From: Pelodictyon phaeoclathratiforme BU-1
GTDB lineage: Bacteria > Bacteroidota > Chlorobiia > Chlorobiales > Chlorobiaceae
NCBI RefSeq assembly: GCF_000020645.1
Contig: NC_011060.1
Span: forward strand, 2,184,501-2,248,500
Direction of reading: 5' to 3'
DNA: 64,000 bases
Positions 9,465 through 18,133 of the stretch are shown here, piece by piece. The translations under genes and the position numbers were made by a program. A model generated the notes under the pieces. The model saw nothing but the letters and a program-made list of their open reading frames with translations. It made no database searches and was not told the origin of the DNA. Position 1 is the stretch's first letter. Each line of letters starts with the position of its first letter.

Positions 9465-10214
9465 TCACGGCTGAACAGAAACCCATTGTGGCACATATTT
9501 CCATGCACATTTCATTTCCAGATTGTTGCTGCGGTACAAGGGGTCGTGCTCGTGAACCAGCGACCAGAAGGCACGGGAGTGATTCATATGCACCGTATGG
9601 CAAAGCTCATGCACCATAATGTAGCGGACAAGATGATCGGGCAGAAAAAGCAGTTTGCTGTTCAGGGTAATCGAGCGGCGCGAAGAACAACTCCCCCATC
9701 GGGAGTGCTGCAGGCGAATACCGGAAGAGTCATAACTGAAATTGTGCGCAGCAGCAAGCTTTTCAAGTGCTGGAAGAAGGCGCAGTTGAGCCCGGTGCTT
9801 CAGCCAGGAACAGAGCAGCTTGCAGGTAAGTGCGGTGTTGGCAACATCACCTGAAACCAGCAGACTTTTGCCTTGTTGCTCAACCATCTTTACCTCCCCG
9901 ATTCCGTTATGCATGTAAGCCACCGACCACGATTCAGCAAAATCGGGAAAAACAATCGTGGCGGGCAGCCCGTTTTCAGAATGTGGCGGAGCTATTGGGC
10001 GGTGGGCATCATACTTTGCGGTAACTTTTTTTATCCACTCCTCATGCTGAAGCAAGAGCGACACAACCCTTTTTTTATCGAATCCCGGAGGAACAACCAC
10101 CACAAGGCCACCATGCGGCGTCATCTTCAGACGGGCAGACTTTGCCCTCGGGCTCACCTTCAGAGTATAGGGAAAGGGGGAACCTCCCACCGGGACTGTT
10201 TGATGCGTATTCAT
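9465..10214 (-). CDS. YgjP-type zinc metallopeptidase (DUF45/M48-like)
   Basis: A 249-residue soluble protein. Its metal site is HELCH inside MVHELCHTVHMNH (about 193-205), followed by HSRAFW, the pattern of the YgjP/WLM group. The N-terminal strands PYTLKVSPRAKSARLKM are also family-typical, as is SRWGSCSSRRSITLN before the zinc site. Proteins of this family are predicted zinc hydrolases; E. coli YgjP has been linked to UTP diphosphatase activity. It lies 55 bases upstream of the PLP enzyme gene's end, on the same strand. Confidence 0.85.
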   Translation of the reverse strand: MNTHQTVPVGGSPFPYTLKVSPRAKSARLKMTPHGGLVVVVPPGFDKKRVVSLLLQHEEWIKKVTAKYDAHRPIAPPHSENGLPATIVFPDFAESWSVAYMHNGIGEVKMVEQQGKSLLVSGDVANTALTCKLLCSWLKHRAQLRLLPALEKLAAAHNFSYDSSGIRLQHSRWGSCSSRRSITLNSKLLFLPDHLVRYIMVHELCHTVHMNHSRAFWSLVHEHDPLYRSNNLEMKCAWKYVPQWVSVQP

Positions 10215-10269
10215 GCCTTAATGTACTGAACCGCATCGAACAATACACACCGGTTAGAAAAAATCAGCT

Positions 10270-11406
10270 TCAACCAAGTGCACTCCGCAAATCCTCAATA
10301 AGGTCATCGCAATCTTCAATACCAACCGAAAGCCTGATGACCGTATCAGTTATCCCTGCCGCCTCGCGATGATCCCGATCCATTGAGGCATGGCTCATCG
10401 TTGCCGGATGCTCAATCAGCGATTCAACTCCGCCAAGGCTTTCAGCAAGTGCAAAGAGCTTTGTTCCCTTCAGCACACGGTTGACATCCTCAATGCCACC
10501 ATCAAGCTCGAAAGAGACCATTCCTCCAAAACAGCGTTGCTGTTTTTTAGCCAGTTCATGCTGCGGATGAGCCGGAAGGCCGGGATAAAAAACCCGCTTC
10601 ACTCTGCCATGCTGCTCAAGAAACTCGGCCACAGCCTGTGCATTGCGCTCATGCTCCCTCATGCGCACCACCAGCGTCTTGATACCACGAAGCACCAGCC
10701 AGCAGTCGAAGGGCTGTGCGCAAGTTCCAAGCGCATTGACAATAAACTTCAGACGGGCATCGAGCTCTTCACTATTCGACAGCACTGCTCCACCAACCAC
10801 ATCAGAATGGCCATTGAGGTACTTCGTTGTTGAATGCACTACAATATCAGCTCCAAGCTCGAAAGGCTTCTGACCATAAGGCGAAAGAAAGGTATTGTCC
10901 ACAATGGTCAACAAACCCCTCTCTTTTGCAAGTGCCCCCACGGCGGCAATATCAACCAGGTTCAACAGCGGATTGGAGGGTGTTTCAACCCATACCGCTT
11001 TTGTCTTCTCATTCACATAGGGCAGAAGATTTGCCGCATCCTGAAGATTGACAAAATGTACTGTGATACCGAAGTGCTCCTCAACCGTCTTCATCAGTCG
11101 TGATGTGCCTCCATAGCAGTCATCGGTACAAATAATCTCGTCGCCGGATTTAAAGATATTGAGGGTCGAGGTAATCGCCGCCATGCCAGTTGTCACCGCT
11201 ACAGCAAATGAGCAGCCTTCAAGAGCGCAAAGGTTATCTTCGAGCGCCTTGCGTGTCGGGTTTCCGCTGCGGGTATAATCAAATCCCTTGTGTTTGCCGA
11301 TATCCTCGAAAACAAAGGTTGAACTCTGGTAAATCGGAGTCATAATGGCGCCATATGCCTTATCCGGGCCAACTCCGGCGTGAATCGTATCAGTCTGAAA
11401 ACTCAT
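10270..11406 (-). CDS. PLP-dependent trans-sulfuration enzyme (cystathionine gamma-synthase/lyase type)
   Basis: A 378-residue Cys/Met-metabolism PLP enzyme. Visible are YTRSGNPTRKALE (about 44-56), the PLP-lysine K195 in HSTTKYLNGHSDVVGG, VWVETPSNPLLN, and AESLGGVESLIEHPATMSHA near the C-terminus. The family covers MetB, MetC, cystathionine gamma-lyase and MetY. The SAM riboswitch directly upstream puts it in methionine/cysteine synthesis. The size and SLGGVESL motif favour a gamma-synthase or gamma-lyase, but the exact reaction cannot be fixed from sequence. Confidence 0.88.
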   Translation of the reverse strand: MSFQTDTIHAGVGPDKAYGAIMTPIYQSSTFVFEDIGKHKGFDYTRSGNPTRKALEDNLCALEGCSFAVAVTTGMAAITSTLNIFKSGDEIICTDDCYGGTSRLMKTVEEHFGITVHFVNLQDAANLLPYVNEKTKAVWVETPSNPLLNLVDIAAVGALAKERGLLTIVDNTFLSPYGQKPFELGADIVVHSTTKYLNGHSDVVGGAVLSNSEELDARLKFIVNALGTCAQPFDCWLVLRGIKTLVVRMREHERNAQAVAEFLEQHGRVKRVFYPGLPAHPQHELAKKQQRCFGGMVSFELDGGIEDVNRVLKGTKLFALAESLGGVESLIEHPATMSHASMDRDHREAAGITDTVIRLSVGIEDCDDLIEDLRSALG

Positions 11407-11419
11407 GAATAGCGCGTTT

Positions 11420-11499
11420 AAAAGAATGTGTCACCGTGTTCCGTCTTTGAACGGAGTCGGTTGTCAAGGCTTCACCGGGTCTATTCCCTCAGCCTTTTT
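11420..11499 (-). promoter_or_regulatory. SAM riboswitch (S-box, SAM-I clan)
   Basis: Read on the minus strand, the leader of the PLP enzyme gene carries the S-box core in order: GAGGGAATAGACCC, then GGTGAAGCC, then TTGACAACC, a hairpin TCCGT/ACGGA, and ACGGTGACACATTC in the place of the usual GGTGCCAATTC. Flanking AAAAGG and TCTTTT can form P1. The aptamer ends 14 bases before the ATG at 11406 and no terminator lies between, so control is more likely at translation initiation than by attenuation. Confidence 0.75.
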
Positions 11500-11689
11500 T
11501 GATGATGAGCAATGGATATAAAGAAATTCATAACAATTGTTAATGTATATATTTGGAAAGAATAATGCAAATATGAGACGATTCAACAAACGATGTGCAA
11601 ATTATTATTATAACAGTTGGAGGGGGAATGGCAGTTGGGGATAATGAACATGGAAGCCGCCCCTATAGACAGCATTACTTGCAAAAAAA

Positions 11690-11713
11690 GGCTCTTCGCG
11701 CATTTTAATGGAA
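11690..11713 (+). repeat. left terminal inverted repeat of the ISL3 element
   Basis: Begins GGCTCTTCGCGCATTTTAAT and matches the right end (14842-14865, read inverted) at 19 of 24 positions. It is preceded by the target duplicate caaaaaaa at 11682-11689. Confidence 0.85.
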
Positions 11714-11737
11714 AAGAAATTTCATTTTACGGCACCC

Positions 11738-11883
11738 TCAGATTTTCATATCCAGTTTCCCACAGTAAAAGAGGATCCTTGTTCGATAGCTTTCGAAGCC
11801 TCGAAACCCTCGAGCAGTTGCTTTTATTAACTGGATTTTGCTGTTTATTCCTTCCGATATAGCGTTGCTGACTTGATGTTTGA
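11738..11883 (-). CDS. ISL3 transposase, 3' exon
   Basis: The last 146 bases of the transposase reading frame, separated from the first exon by the group II intron. They encode KHQVSNAISEGINSKIQ and the terminal GFRGFESYRTRILFYCGKLD, the standard C-terminus of ISL3 transposases including the catalytic-domain glutamate in SEG. A longer frame reaching up to 12064 is only the result of reading back into intron domains V-VI and the maturase gene. Confidence 0.85.
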
Positions 11884-11957
11884 GGTGAGTAGACCGGAGG
11901 AATTTCACCTCCAGCCCCTCGCAGATCCGGACAGGAACGTCCCCGCTCATCCGGCTC
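11884..11957 (-). ncRNA. group II intron domains V and VI
   Basis: Domain V (11957 to 11924) is exactly 34 nt: arms GAGCCGGAU and GUCCGGAUC, an upper stem GAGCG/CGUUC closed by a GGGA tetraloop, and a two-base bulge. The catalytic AGC triad is present, but its G faces an A instead of the usual U. Domain VI follows, with GGAGG/CCUCC at its tip and a bulged adenosine at 11890, six bases before the inferred 3' end. Domain V begins four bases after the maturase stop codon. Confidence 0.8.
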
Positions 11958-11960
11958 CCA

Positions 11961-13202
11961 TCATCTAGCCATCGAGGTATACCCCGCTTTCCAATGCGCA
12001 AATAAGTTTGGATTCTCTTCCGCCAGAAGTCGCAGTTTTCTGCTTGCTCTGGTTTTGTGCCCACTCAATTGCTTGTACTTTCTCATCATCCAGTGTGCCA
12101 AGTAATAGTTCATGTGTTGCCAAACCGGAGCCATTGCTGAACCGTAAAATCGCGTGTAGTAGTTCTTCCATCCCCTCAGTATCGGGTTGAACTGTGCTGA
12201 TAAATCCGCAAGTTCCAAGCTGTTTTTGAGCTGTAGCTTCCACCTTCTGATCGTCTGCCGCATGTGTCGCAGTGCATCCCGGCTTACTCCCGGCAGAAAC
12301 CCAATAAAGTAAGTTCCATCTTTCTTCTTGGCTTCCCGTGAACAGAAGGTAAAACCAAGAAATGTAAACTGATTTACTGGATGCTCGTCCTTGCGATTGC
12401 TATCCCTGCAATACACTATTTGCGTCTTATCAGGGTGTAACTCTAATCCGCACTCACGAAAACGCTCACCAATCTTTCGCTTTACCAGCTCTGCCTGTAT
12501 CTTGCTTTTACAGTGAAGAACGCCATCATCGGAGTACCGACAAAACGGCACACCGGGTAGATTTTCGCTCACCCACCGGTCAAACGCATAGTGCAGAAAC
12601 AGGTTCGCCAACAGTGGACTCACCACTCCCCCTTGGGGCGTTCCTTTTGTCCGTTCTATCAGCTCACCTTCCGGGGTCTCCATCGGTGCCTTTAGCCACC
12701 GCTCTACGTAAAGAAAAACCCAAGGAGTTTGGCAATGTTTCCGAAGAGCGCGCATTAACAACTCATGATCGATGTTATCAAACAGCCCCTTGATGTCGAA
12801 TTCTACAACCCAATCATATTCCCAATTTCTCTTCCTCACTACAGCTATAGCGTCATGAGCTGAACGCCCCGGACGATAACCATACGAATCTTCATGAAAA
12901 ACTGGTTCCAATATGGGCTCAAGCACCATTTTTACAACGCTTTGAGCTACCCTGTCCGCCACGGTTGGAACACCAAGCATACGCACTCCTCCAGATTTCT
13001 TCGGAATGCCCACACCCCTTACCGGCGGCGGAAAATAACTGCCGGAACTGAGCCTGTTCCATACCTTGTACAGGTTGTCTTTCAGTTTTGTTTCAAATGC
13101 CTGTAACGATTCTCGGTCTACACCGGCTGCACCTCCATTAGATTTCACTTGTTGATACGCTTTCAAGACAAGTTCTTTGGAAATTTCATATGGCTTTGTC
13201 AT
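11961..13202 (-). CDS. ltrA: group II intron reverse transcriptase/maturase
   Basis: A 413-residue intron-encoded protein. The RT palm motif is YSDD (in FCRYSDDGVLHCKSK) rather than the common YADD. Other RT blocks are VEFDIKGLFDNIDHELL and GTPQGGVVSPLLANLFLHY. The maturase (X) domain includes GWKNYYTRFYGSAMAPVW. No C-terminal HNH endonuclease domain is present, so it should retrohome without second-strand cleavage by its own protein. It sits in domain IV of the intron and is full length. Confidence 0.95.
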   Translation of the reverse strand: MTKPYEISKELVLKAYQQVKSNGGAAGVDRESLQAFETKLKDNLYKVWNRLSSGSYFPPPVRGVGIPKKSGGVRMLGVPTVADRVAQSVVKMVLEPILEPVFHEDSYGYRPGRSAHDAIAVVRKRNWEYDWVVEFDIKGLFDNIDHELLMRALRKHCQTPWVFLYVERWLKAPMETPEGELIERTKGTPQGGVVSPLLANLFLHYAFDRWVSENLPGVPFCRYSDDGVLHCKSKIQAELVKRKIGERFRECGLELHPDKTQIVYCRDSNRKDEHPVNQFTFLGFTFCSREAKKKDGTYFIGFLPGVSRDALRHMRQTIRRWKLQLKNSLELADLSAQFNPILRGWKNYYTRFYGSAMAPVWQHMNYYLAHWMMRKYKQLSGHKTRASRKLRLLAEENPNLFAHWKAGYTSMAR

Positions 13203-13718
13203 ACCGAAAAGCTCCTTCTGTTTGCACAGTTGACATGACTGTATGACCAGATGACGCGACCCCTTTGCTCCAGCCTCATTACAAGGCTTTCATTGCTCGT
13301 ACGAGTCGCTCCGTCCCTTGATGGCGCATTGGTATTATCGGCCTCGCTTTTTACACTTGCGCCTTTCCCTTTGCATCGCCAACGAAGGTTCCTGTAGTTC
13401 AATACAAGAGCCCGAACCAGGATCACGCTGCCTTTATGCCGGACACCGCTTGGCCAGTAAACAGGTTTCCGCCAAACTTTTCCTGAATTAACTACTCCCT
13501 TCAGTTTTGATGTCATCTTAATCTTTTCGACACGTTCACGGCAGTTTGTTTGTACTCGTCTTCCTTGGCTCACACCTGACATCTTTACGATGCCTTTTCC
13601 GTAACGCTCACGACAAGGGCTTTTGACTAATGCCGCTTACGGTGGTTTGCACCCTGCTCCTGCAAGCCGAATGCGAGGGGACTTCCCTCATCTCTTATAA
13701 TGCTTGGCTACAGCGCAC

Positions 13719-14793
13719 AGTAATTGAGAATGTTCCCTTTATGACGTTCCATCATATCTTTCACTTTTATCAGTGGCTTCAGTTTTGTCTTGTCGACTAA
13801 CTCACACCAGTACGCGAAAAATATCTCGCCCCTCAGTCCTGATGAGCAGTTCCAGAAATCACGAAAGATATTCTTCAACACCCAAGCCACACCGGTCTTA
13901 AATTCGCATGCTATCAACTCGTTAAACCGTGTTTTTTGGCTCTTGGTCATCTTTTCGGGATTTCGAAGCCAGGTGTATTTCGAGCCAACCAACCTTGTAT
14001 CCCCATCTTTCTTCAGTTCCTGTGATTCCTGATGCCGAACCTTGTTAACTGCGTCATTAAGATATTTGCTGATGTGAAACCGGTCGTGAACAATATCAGC
14101 CGCAGGAAGGAGCTTATGTGTAGCTGTTGCAAAGGCTTGCCACATATCCAGCGATACCGACTTAACTGCCTTTCGTTGTTGTTTTGAAAGGGTTCCTAAC
14201 AGCTTTTTCGTTGCTGTCAGTGTCCGATCCTCAATGACATCAAGTACTCGGCTTTTATCAAGATCATTGAGTATGGTGATGTATTTCTGGCCCGACCTGA
14301 AGCTTTTTTCGTCCATACCTACATGCACTACATCATCGGGCTCACGGCGTAGAAGTCCTCGCTCTACAGCACGTTTCATAATCTGATCCACAGCATGCCA
14401 ATCAAGCTTGAGTATATTTGAGGCCGCTTGTACACTGGAACAGTGCTGGAGCAGAGCAACGGCAAAACCTTCAAACATGAGGGTAAAACGGGAATGGGGG
14501 GCCGCCCAAGGGACTGCTATGGTCTTCACACCACACGTTTCGCACTGACAACGGGGAATGCGTGCTATGATGATGGTTTCAAACTGCATGGTATCAAGAT
14601 GCCGCCAACGTTGTTCAGGGGCCTTGTCATAGGCTTTCCCGCGCACCCCACATTGAGGGCATATTACTTCATCGCCTACAAAACGGAGGTGAACTTCTAT
14701 CTTCAGACCAGAAACGGAAAGGTTGACATCATCGACCTCCCAGATGGCAGGAAATCCCAGTAATTGCTGGTAATGCTCGGTTAGTTTTTGCAT
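13719..14793 (-). CDS. ISL3 transposase, 5' exon
   Basis: The first 1,075 bases (358 codons plus one base) of the transposase. It shows the N-terminal zinc finger (CPQCGVRGKAYDKAP, later CQCETCG), a helix-turn-helix region, and the DDE-domain start HVGMDEKSFRSGQKY with the next acidic residue in VSLDMWQAFA. Unspliced, the frame ends after NILNYCAL by running into the intron. Spliced, it continues into 11883-11738. Full-length product about 406 aa, normal for ISL3. Confidence 0.88.
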
Positions 14794-14841
14794 CTTGGTG
14801 GTTAGGATTGAAATACTGCAGTCTACAATTTTATCCCATCA

Positions 14842-14865
14842 TTCCACTAAATTATGCGGAGAGCC
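14842..14865 (-). repeat. right terminal inverted repeat of the ISL3 element
   Basis: Read inward on the minus strand it begins GGCTCTCCGCATAATTTAGT. It is followed outside by the second target duplicate caaaaaaa at 14866-14873. Confidence 0.85.
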
Positions 14866-14890
14866 CAAAAAAAGCTAATAAAAAACGACC

Positions 14891-15604
14891 ATGTCCTTTT
14901 ATTCCGAATTTGCCGTTTGGTATGAACAGCTCTTTCCATTCCGTGAGGAGGTCTATCTTTTCCTTCGCGAACATGCCGCTCAGCCAGGAAGCACCGTGCT
15001 TGATGCCGGATGCGGGCCAGGTCACTATTGCAGCAAGTTTCAGCAAGAGGGCTTCCTCCCAACGGGAATTGATCTCGATCCGAAGATGATTGCCACAGCG
15101 ACTGCAACCTCCCCATTGGTTGCGTTTCAGTGTATGGACATTGCCGATCTGGCCTCCCTGAAGCAATCGTTCCGTTTGATCTATTCCATCGGCAATGTTA
15201 TAGCCCACCTTTCACCCGAGCGCTTTTCCGCCTTTCTGAGCCAGGTTTATGCTGCTCTTGAGCCCGGAGGATGCTGGATCTTTCAGACCGTAAACTGGGA
15301 TTATCTGCTCACCCTTTCTGAATACCGCTTTCCGGTCAAAACCGTCGGGGATGGCTCCGTTTCCTTTTATCGTCGCTATCCCAATATTTCGCCCGAAGAG
15401 GTCATTTTTGAAGTCGAGCTTCAGGCTGATAACCATAAAATTTTCAGCGAGCAAGCGATACTCTATCCACTTACCGCAGACAGCTTCCGCCAAAGGCATG
15501 AAGCCACAGGATTTACGACGGAAGGCATCTATGCCGGTTTCGATAAAACACCATTCAGCAGGGAGCACAACTCCGGACTTGTCATGGTGTTTACAAAACG
15601 ATGA
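14891..15604 (+). CDS. class I SAM-dependent methyltransferase
   Basis: A 237-residue methyltransferase with motif I VLDAGCGPGHYCSKF (about 36-50) and an acidic loop after GIDLDPKMI. Motif IV is near LIYSIGNVIAHL. The N-terminus SEFAVWYEQLFPF resembles small-molecule methyltransferases of the UbiE/YcgJ type. It starts 26 bases inside from the right end of the ISL3 element, so the IS may have displaced its promoter. Substrate unknown. Confidence 0.8.
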   Translation: MSFYSEFAVWYEQLFPFREEVYLFLREHAAQPGSTVLDAGCGPGHYCSKFQQEGFLPTGIDLDPKMIATATATSPLVAFQCMDIADLASLKQSFRLIYSIGNVIAHLSPERFSAFLSQVYAALEPGGCWIFQTVNWDYLLTLSEYRFPVKTVGDGSVSFYRRYPNISPEEVIFEVELQADNHKIFSEQAILYPLTADSFRQRHEATGFTTEGIYAGFDKTPFSREHNSGLVMVFTKR

Positions 15605-15681
15605 GGTCATATTCACTCCATTCGCTCAGCAATTTCAGAAAATCTCATTACCTTGAGATAAATTAACTGCCATAAAAACGG

Positions 15682-15900
15682 TTGGAGCAAACGATGAAAT
15701 TCAGTGTAACAATCAACAGGGATGAAGATGGCGTCTGGATTGTGGAGTGCCCAAGTATTCCTGGTTGTGTCAGTCAGGGAAAAACAAAGGATGAAGCCCT
15801 TGTAAACATTGCAGATGCAATTCACCAGTGCCTTCTGGTCAGGGCAGAGCAAGGCATACCGTTGACAATTGAGACCCGACAAATAGAGGTTGCTGCATAA
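15682..15900 (+). CDS. hicB: HicB-like antitoxin
   Basis: A 72-residue protein with the HicB partial RNase-H-like fold: FSVTINRDEDGVWIVECPSI, PGCVSQGKTKDEALVNI, and no C-terminal DNA-binding extension. It is directly followed, with no gap, by a HicA-like gene. Antitoxin-first order is the less common HicBA layout but well known. Confidence 0.85.
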   Translation: MEQTMKFSVTINRDEDGVWIVECPSIPGCVSQGKTKDEALVNIADAIHQCLLVRAEQGIPLTIETRQIEVAA

Positions 15901-16188
15901 ATGCCTCCTCAACTCCCTATACTGAGTGGACGAGAAGTCGTTCATGTTTTTGAATCCCTTGGATGGCAAGTCGCAAGGCAAAATGGCAGCCATATCATTA
16001 TGACCAAAAAAAATGAACTGGTCACTTTATCGGTACCGGATCATAGGGAAACAGCAAGAGTACAATTCAAGACCTCTTCGAGAACCCTCATACGAAACCG
16101 CACCATCATCAACTCCTGTCCACGTCAGAGAACCTTCCGATATTTCAAAATCATGTACGTCGGGTATGTCAAGCCGGAAATAACCTGA
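15901..16188 (+). CDS. hicA: HicA-like mRNA interferase toxin with aberrant C-terminus
   Basis: Residues 1-50 follow HicA: LPILSGREVVHVFESLGWQV, then RQNGSHIIM with the catalytic His, then SVPDHRE. After that the usual KGTLRSIIR..G.T helix is replaced by ARVQFKTSSRTLIRNRTI, and the frame runs on to 95 residues, into the 3' end of the convergent methyltransferase gene (64-base overlap). An indel or substitutions near 16070 probably altered the C-terminal helix; activity is doubtful. Confidence 0.6.
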   Translation: MPPQLPILSGREVVHVFESLGWQVARQNGSHIIMTKKNELVTLSVPDHRETARVQFKTSSRTLIRNRTIINSCPRQRTFRYFKIMYVGYVKPEIT

Positions 16189-16790
16189 TCGCTTGCCGGA
16201 AAATCTGTTTTTTCTTCAAGCAACTCAAGCGTAGCTGATTGCAACACCGATGGAGCCAGATAGTCCATCATGGTATGTCCGTTTTCAACCAATTTTATCG
16301 AGTGGTTAAAAATATAAGAGGTAACCTTTCTTTTGGCATAATAGTCTGAAACGCGGTCATTAACATAACTCTCAAGCAAATTACGAAACGGATGCTTGGT
16401 CAGAATGGCAATGACCCCACCAGGTTTGGTCACACGAACCATTTCCAGAAGAGCATGTGGTACATCTTCTGTATGCTGAAGTGCATAGAGACTGGTAACA
16501 ATATCAAACCTGTCAGATTCATGCGGGATAGACTCCATAGGGGCTTGTTCGAAAACTCCGCACTCTCTCTTTTGAGCCATTGCAATCTCCTGCTCGGAGA
16601 TATCCATACCATAAACAACTGCTCCCTGTGAGGCGTAGTATGCCCCATCATGGCCACAACCACACCCAACATCAAGAACCAGCTTCCCTTTCAACTGAGG
16701 CAATACGGCATAAAAATGGCTTCTGGTCCTTTGCTCCAGATCCTCTGTACCCGATGCATATTGTTTGGCAAATTGATCATACTCAGCCAT
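16125..16790 (-). CDS. class I SAM-dependent methyltransferase
   Basis: A 221-residue protein starting at MAEYDQFAKQYASG. Motif I is LVLDVGCGCGHDGAYYASQG (about 42-61), followed by VYGMDISEQEI and the post-motif IVTSLYALQHTEDVPHALLE, typical of the UbiE/Methyltransf_11 group. I prefer the ATG at 16790, preceded by a GGAGGTGAGG ribosome site, over the upstream in-frame codon at 16847. Substrate unknown. It converges on hicA. Confidence 0.8.
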   Translation of the reverse strand: MAEYDQFAKQYASGTEDLEQRTRSHFYAVLPQLKGKLVLDVGCGCGHDGAYYASQGAVVYGMDISEQEIAMAQKRECGVFEQAPMESIPHESDRFDIVTSLYALQHTEDVPHALLEMVRVTKPGGVIAILTKHPFRNLLESYVNDRVSDYYAKRKVTSYIFNHSIKLVENGHTMMDYLAPSVLQSATLELLEEKTDFPASDQVISGLTYPTYMILKYRKVL

Positions 16791-16847
16791 ACCCTCACCT
16801 CCCCTTCTCTGATATGAGATGATAAAAAAAGATGCTCCAGACTTCAC

Positions 16848-17436
16848 TGCCTGCCGAAATCTGCCTGACCAATAACGCTACGTAAAAACAAGTTTTTTTC
16901 AAACAATTTTAACCTCGCATCATCACGGCATGGAGCAATGCGCTCTGTTTGGCGGTTGTCGCTGACAAGAGCATTCAGTGGCATTTTTCTCTTCCCGCCC
17001 TCTTCTCCTGGAAGCTCAACATGCTCTTTCACGGCATTCTGGATGCAAGCCTCGGACTGAAAAGCAGGCACCTGTAATTTGCAAAAAGCCTTGCTGCCTG
17101 GTGGGAAGAAAAGCTGCCAGCCATTGCACAGCATTCTGAAAGAACGGGATGCTGCAACTGTTGAGCTGGCATGGTATTTGAAGGAGTTGGGGTATGCGTA
17201 AACAATTCACAAGCTTGGACAATAAAAACCTCCGGGATCGTCACCGACTCGAGGTCGGAAGAGGATTTCTCCGGGAGCCCTTATGCAAGCAATGAGTAAG
17301 CCGATGGTGGAAGTGACGAAAAAAGCTATATTTCAAAATGATTGTAGCCGGTTTAGACTGATCTGTACAAGCCGAGATGATAAGCCATGATGTTGTTTTC
17401 TGTCTCTATTAATTTTGCATCATTCCGACAAGCAGC
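16848..17436. other. intergenic stretch without a recognised gene
   Basis: About 590 bases with only short frames. On the plus strand, 16930-17090 and 17085-17200 read as protein-like pieces in two frames (for example WHFSLPALFSWKLNMLFHG and, later, ELAWYLKELGYA) broken by stops. This suggests a decayed gene that I cannot name. Confidence 0.3.
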
Positions 17437-17910
17437 ATGAAGTCCGTTTACATAGAATCATCTGTCATAAGCTATATCACAGCTCGTCCGAGCAGGGATG
17501 TAGTGACATCTGCGCGACAAGCGATCACTATTGAATGGTGGGAGACCTACAGGGATCTCTTTGATGTTTTTATTTCAGAATTGGTGTTAGAGGAAATTGG
17601 AACTGGCGATCTACAGGCTGCAAGTAATCGGTTGGCAATCGTTGAAAATATCCCCGTGCTTGTAGCTACAGATAGTGCGAAGGCATTAGCCAAGGCTTTA
17701 ATTGGAGAAAATGCTCTTCCTGCCTCAAGCGCAGAAGATGCATTACATATCAGTATTGCCGCTGTGCAAGGTATAGATTTTCTGCTTACATGGAATTTCA
17801 AGCACATAAATAATGCAAACATGAGAGATAAAATAGCTCAAGTTGTTCATCGGTTGAATTTTCACAGTCCAATACTTTGTTCCCCAGAGGAGTTAATCAA
17901 TGAAAGATGA
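17437..17910 (+). CDS. PIN-domain protein, likely toxin
   Basis: A 157-residue PIN-fold protein: YIESSVISYI at the N-terminus (where many relatives have D at the first acidic position), ISELVLEEI in the middle, and ASSAEDALHISIAAV plus LLTWNFKHI toward the C-terminus. These supply the acidic metal-binding site of PIN ribonucleases. It overlaps the next gene by 11 bases, a coupling usual in toxin-antitoxin pairs. VapC-like activity is inferred. Confidence 0.75.
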   Translation: MKSVYIESSVISYITARPSRDVVTSARQAITIEWWETYRDLFDVFISELVLEEIGTGDLQAASNRLAIVENIPVLVATDSAKALAKALIGENALPASSAEDALHISIAAVQGIDFLLTWNFKHINNANMRDKIAQVVHRLNFHSPILCSPEELINER

Positions 17911-18133
17911 TCCAATCGTAGAAGAAATCCGTAGAGTTAGAAGCGCCCATGCGGCGAGATATGGTAACGATCTTGACCGTATTTTTGCAGCAATCAAAGA
18001 GGCGGAAAAAAAGTGCGCCGCAAAGTTGGTTAATCGCGAGCCAATACTTCAATCATTATCTGTCCCAACCATTAACGCTCAAATTTCGACGAAAGAGATT
18101 GTAGATTGTATCCGTGAAGGGAGGGATAGTTAG
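17900..18133 (+). CDS. partner protein of the PIN-domain gene, likely antitoxin
   Basis: A 77-residue charged protein: PIVEEIRRVRSAHAARYGND, then a helix LDRIFAAIKEAEKK. This N-terminal pattern is common in short proteins encoded immediately after PIN-domain genes. No DNA-binding motif is evident. The overlap with the PIN gene supports a paired module. Confidence 0.65.
   Translation: MKDDPIVEEIRRVRSAHAARYGNDLDRIFAAIKEAEKKCAAKLVNREPILQSLSVPTINAQISTKEIVDCIREGRDS

Larger units (their letters stand above)
11884..13718 (-). mobile_element. group II intron inside the ISL3 transposase gene
   Basis: The intron starts with GTGCGC at 13718 and ends at 11884 (1,835 nt). Supports: a maturase ORF in domain IV; a 34-nt domain V; a domain VI with a bulged A; and a candidate EBS1, AGTAGTT (13490-13496), that pairs over seven positions (one G-U) with the last seven exon bases AATTACT. 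Joining the exons gives a 1,221-base frame (406 codons plus stop) reading NILNYFKHQVSNAISEG across the junction. This 3' boundary ends in CC; the usual AY end would lie one base earlier but would break the frame. Confidence 0.85.
11690..14865 (-). mobile_element. complete ISL3-family insertion sequence carrying a group II intron
   Basis: The element is 3,176 bp, of which 1,835 bp is intron, leaving an IS of 1,341 bp. Its ends are 24-bp inverted repeats matching at 19 positions, both beginning GGCTCT. An 8-bp direct repeat caaaaaaa flanks it, the target duplication length usual for ISL3. One transposase gene on the minus strand is split by the intron. Because the target duplication is exact and both exons are open, the insertion looks recent. 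Confidence 0.9.

Noticed and set aside
11738..12064. A separate 108-codon minus-strand gene
   Set aside because: Its first half reads through intron domains V-VI and the maturase end; only the last 48 codons are real, as the transposase 3' exon.
16844..17244. Several overlapping minus-strand frames of 68-96 codons
   Set aside because: No motif, no ribosome site and mutual overlap; the plus strand shows broken protein-like pieces instead.
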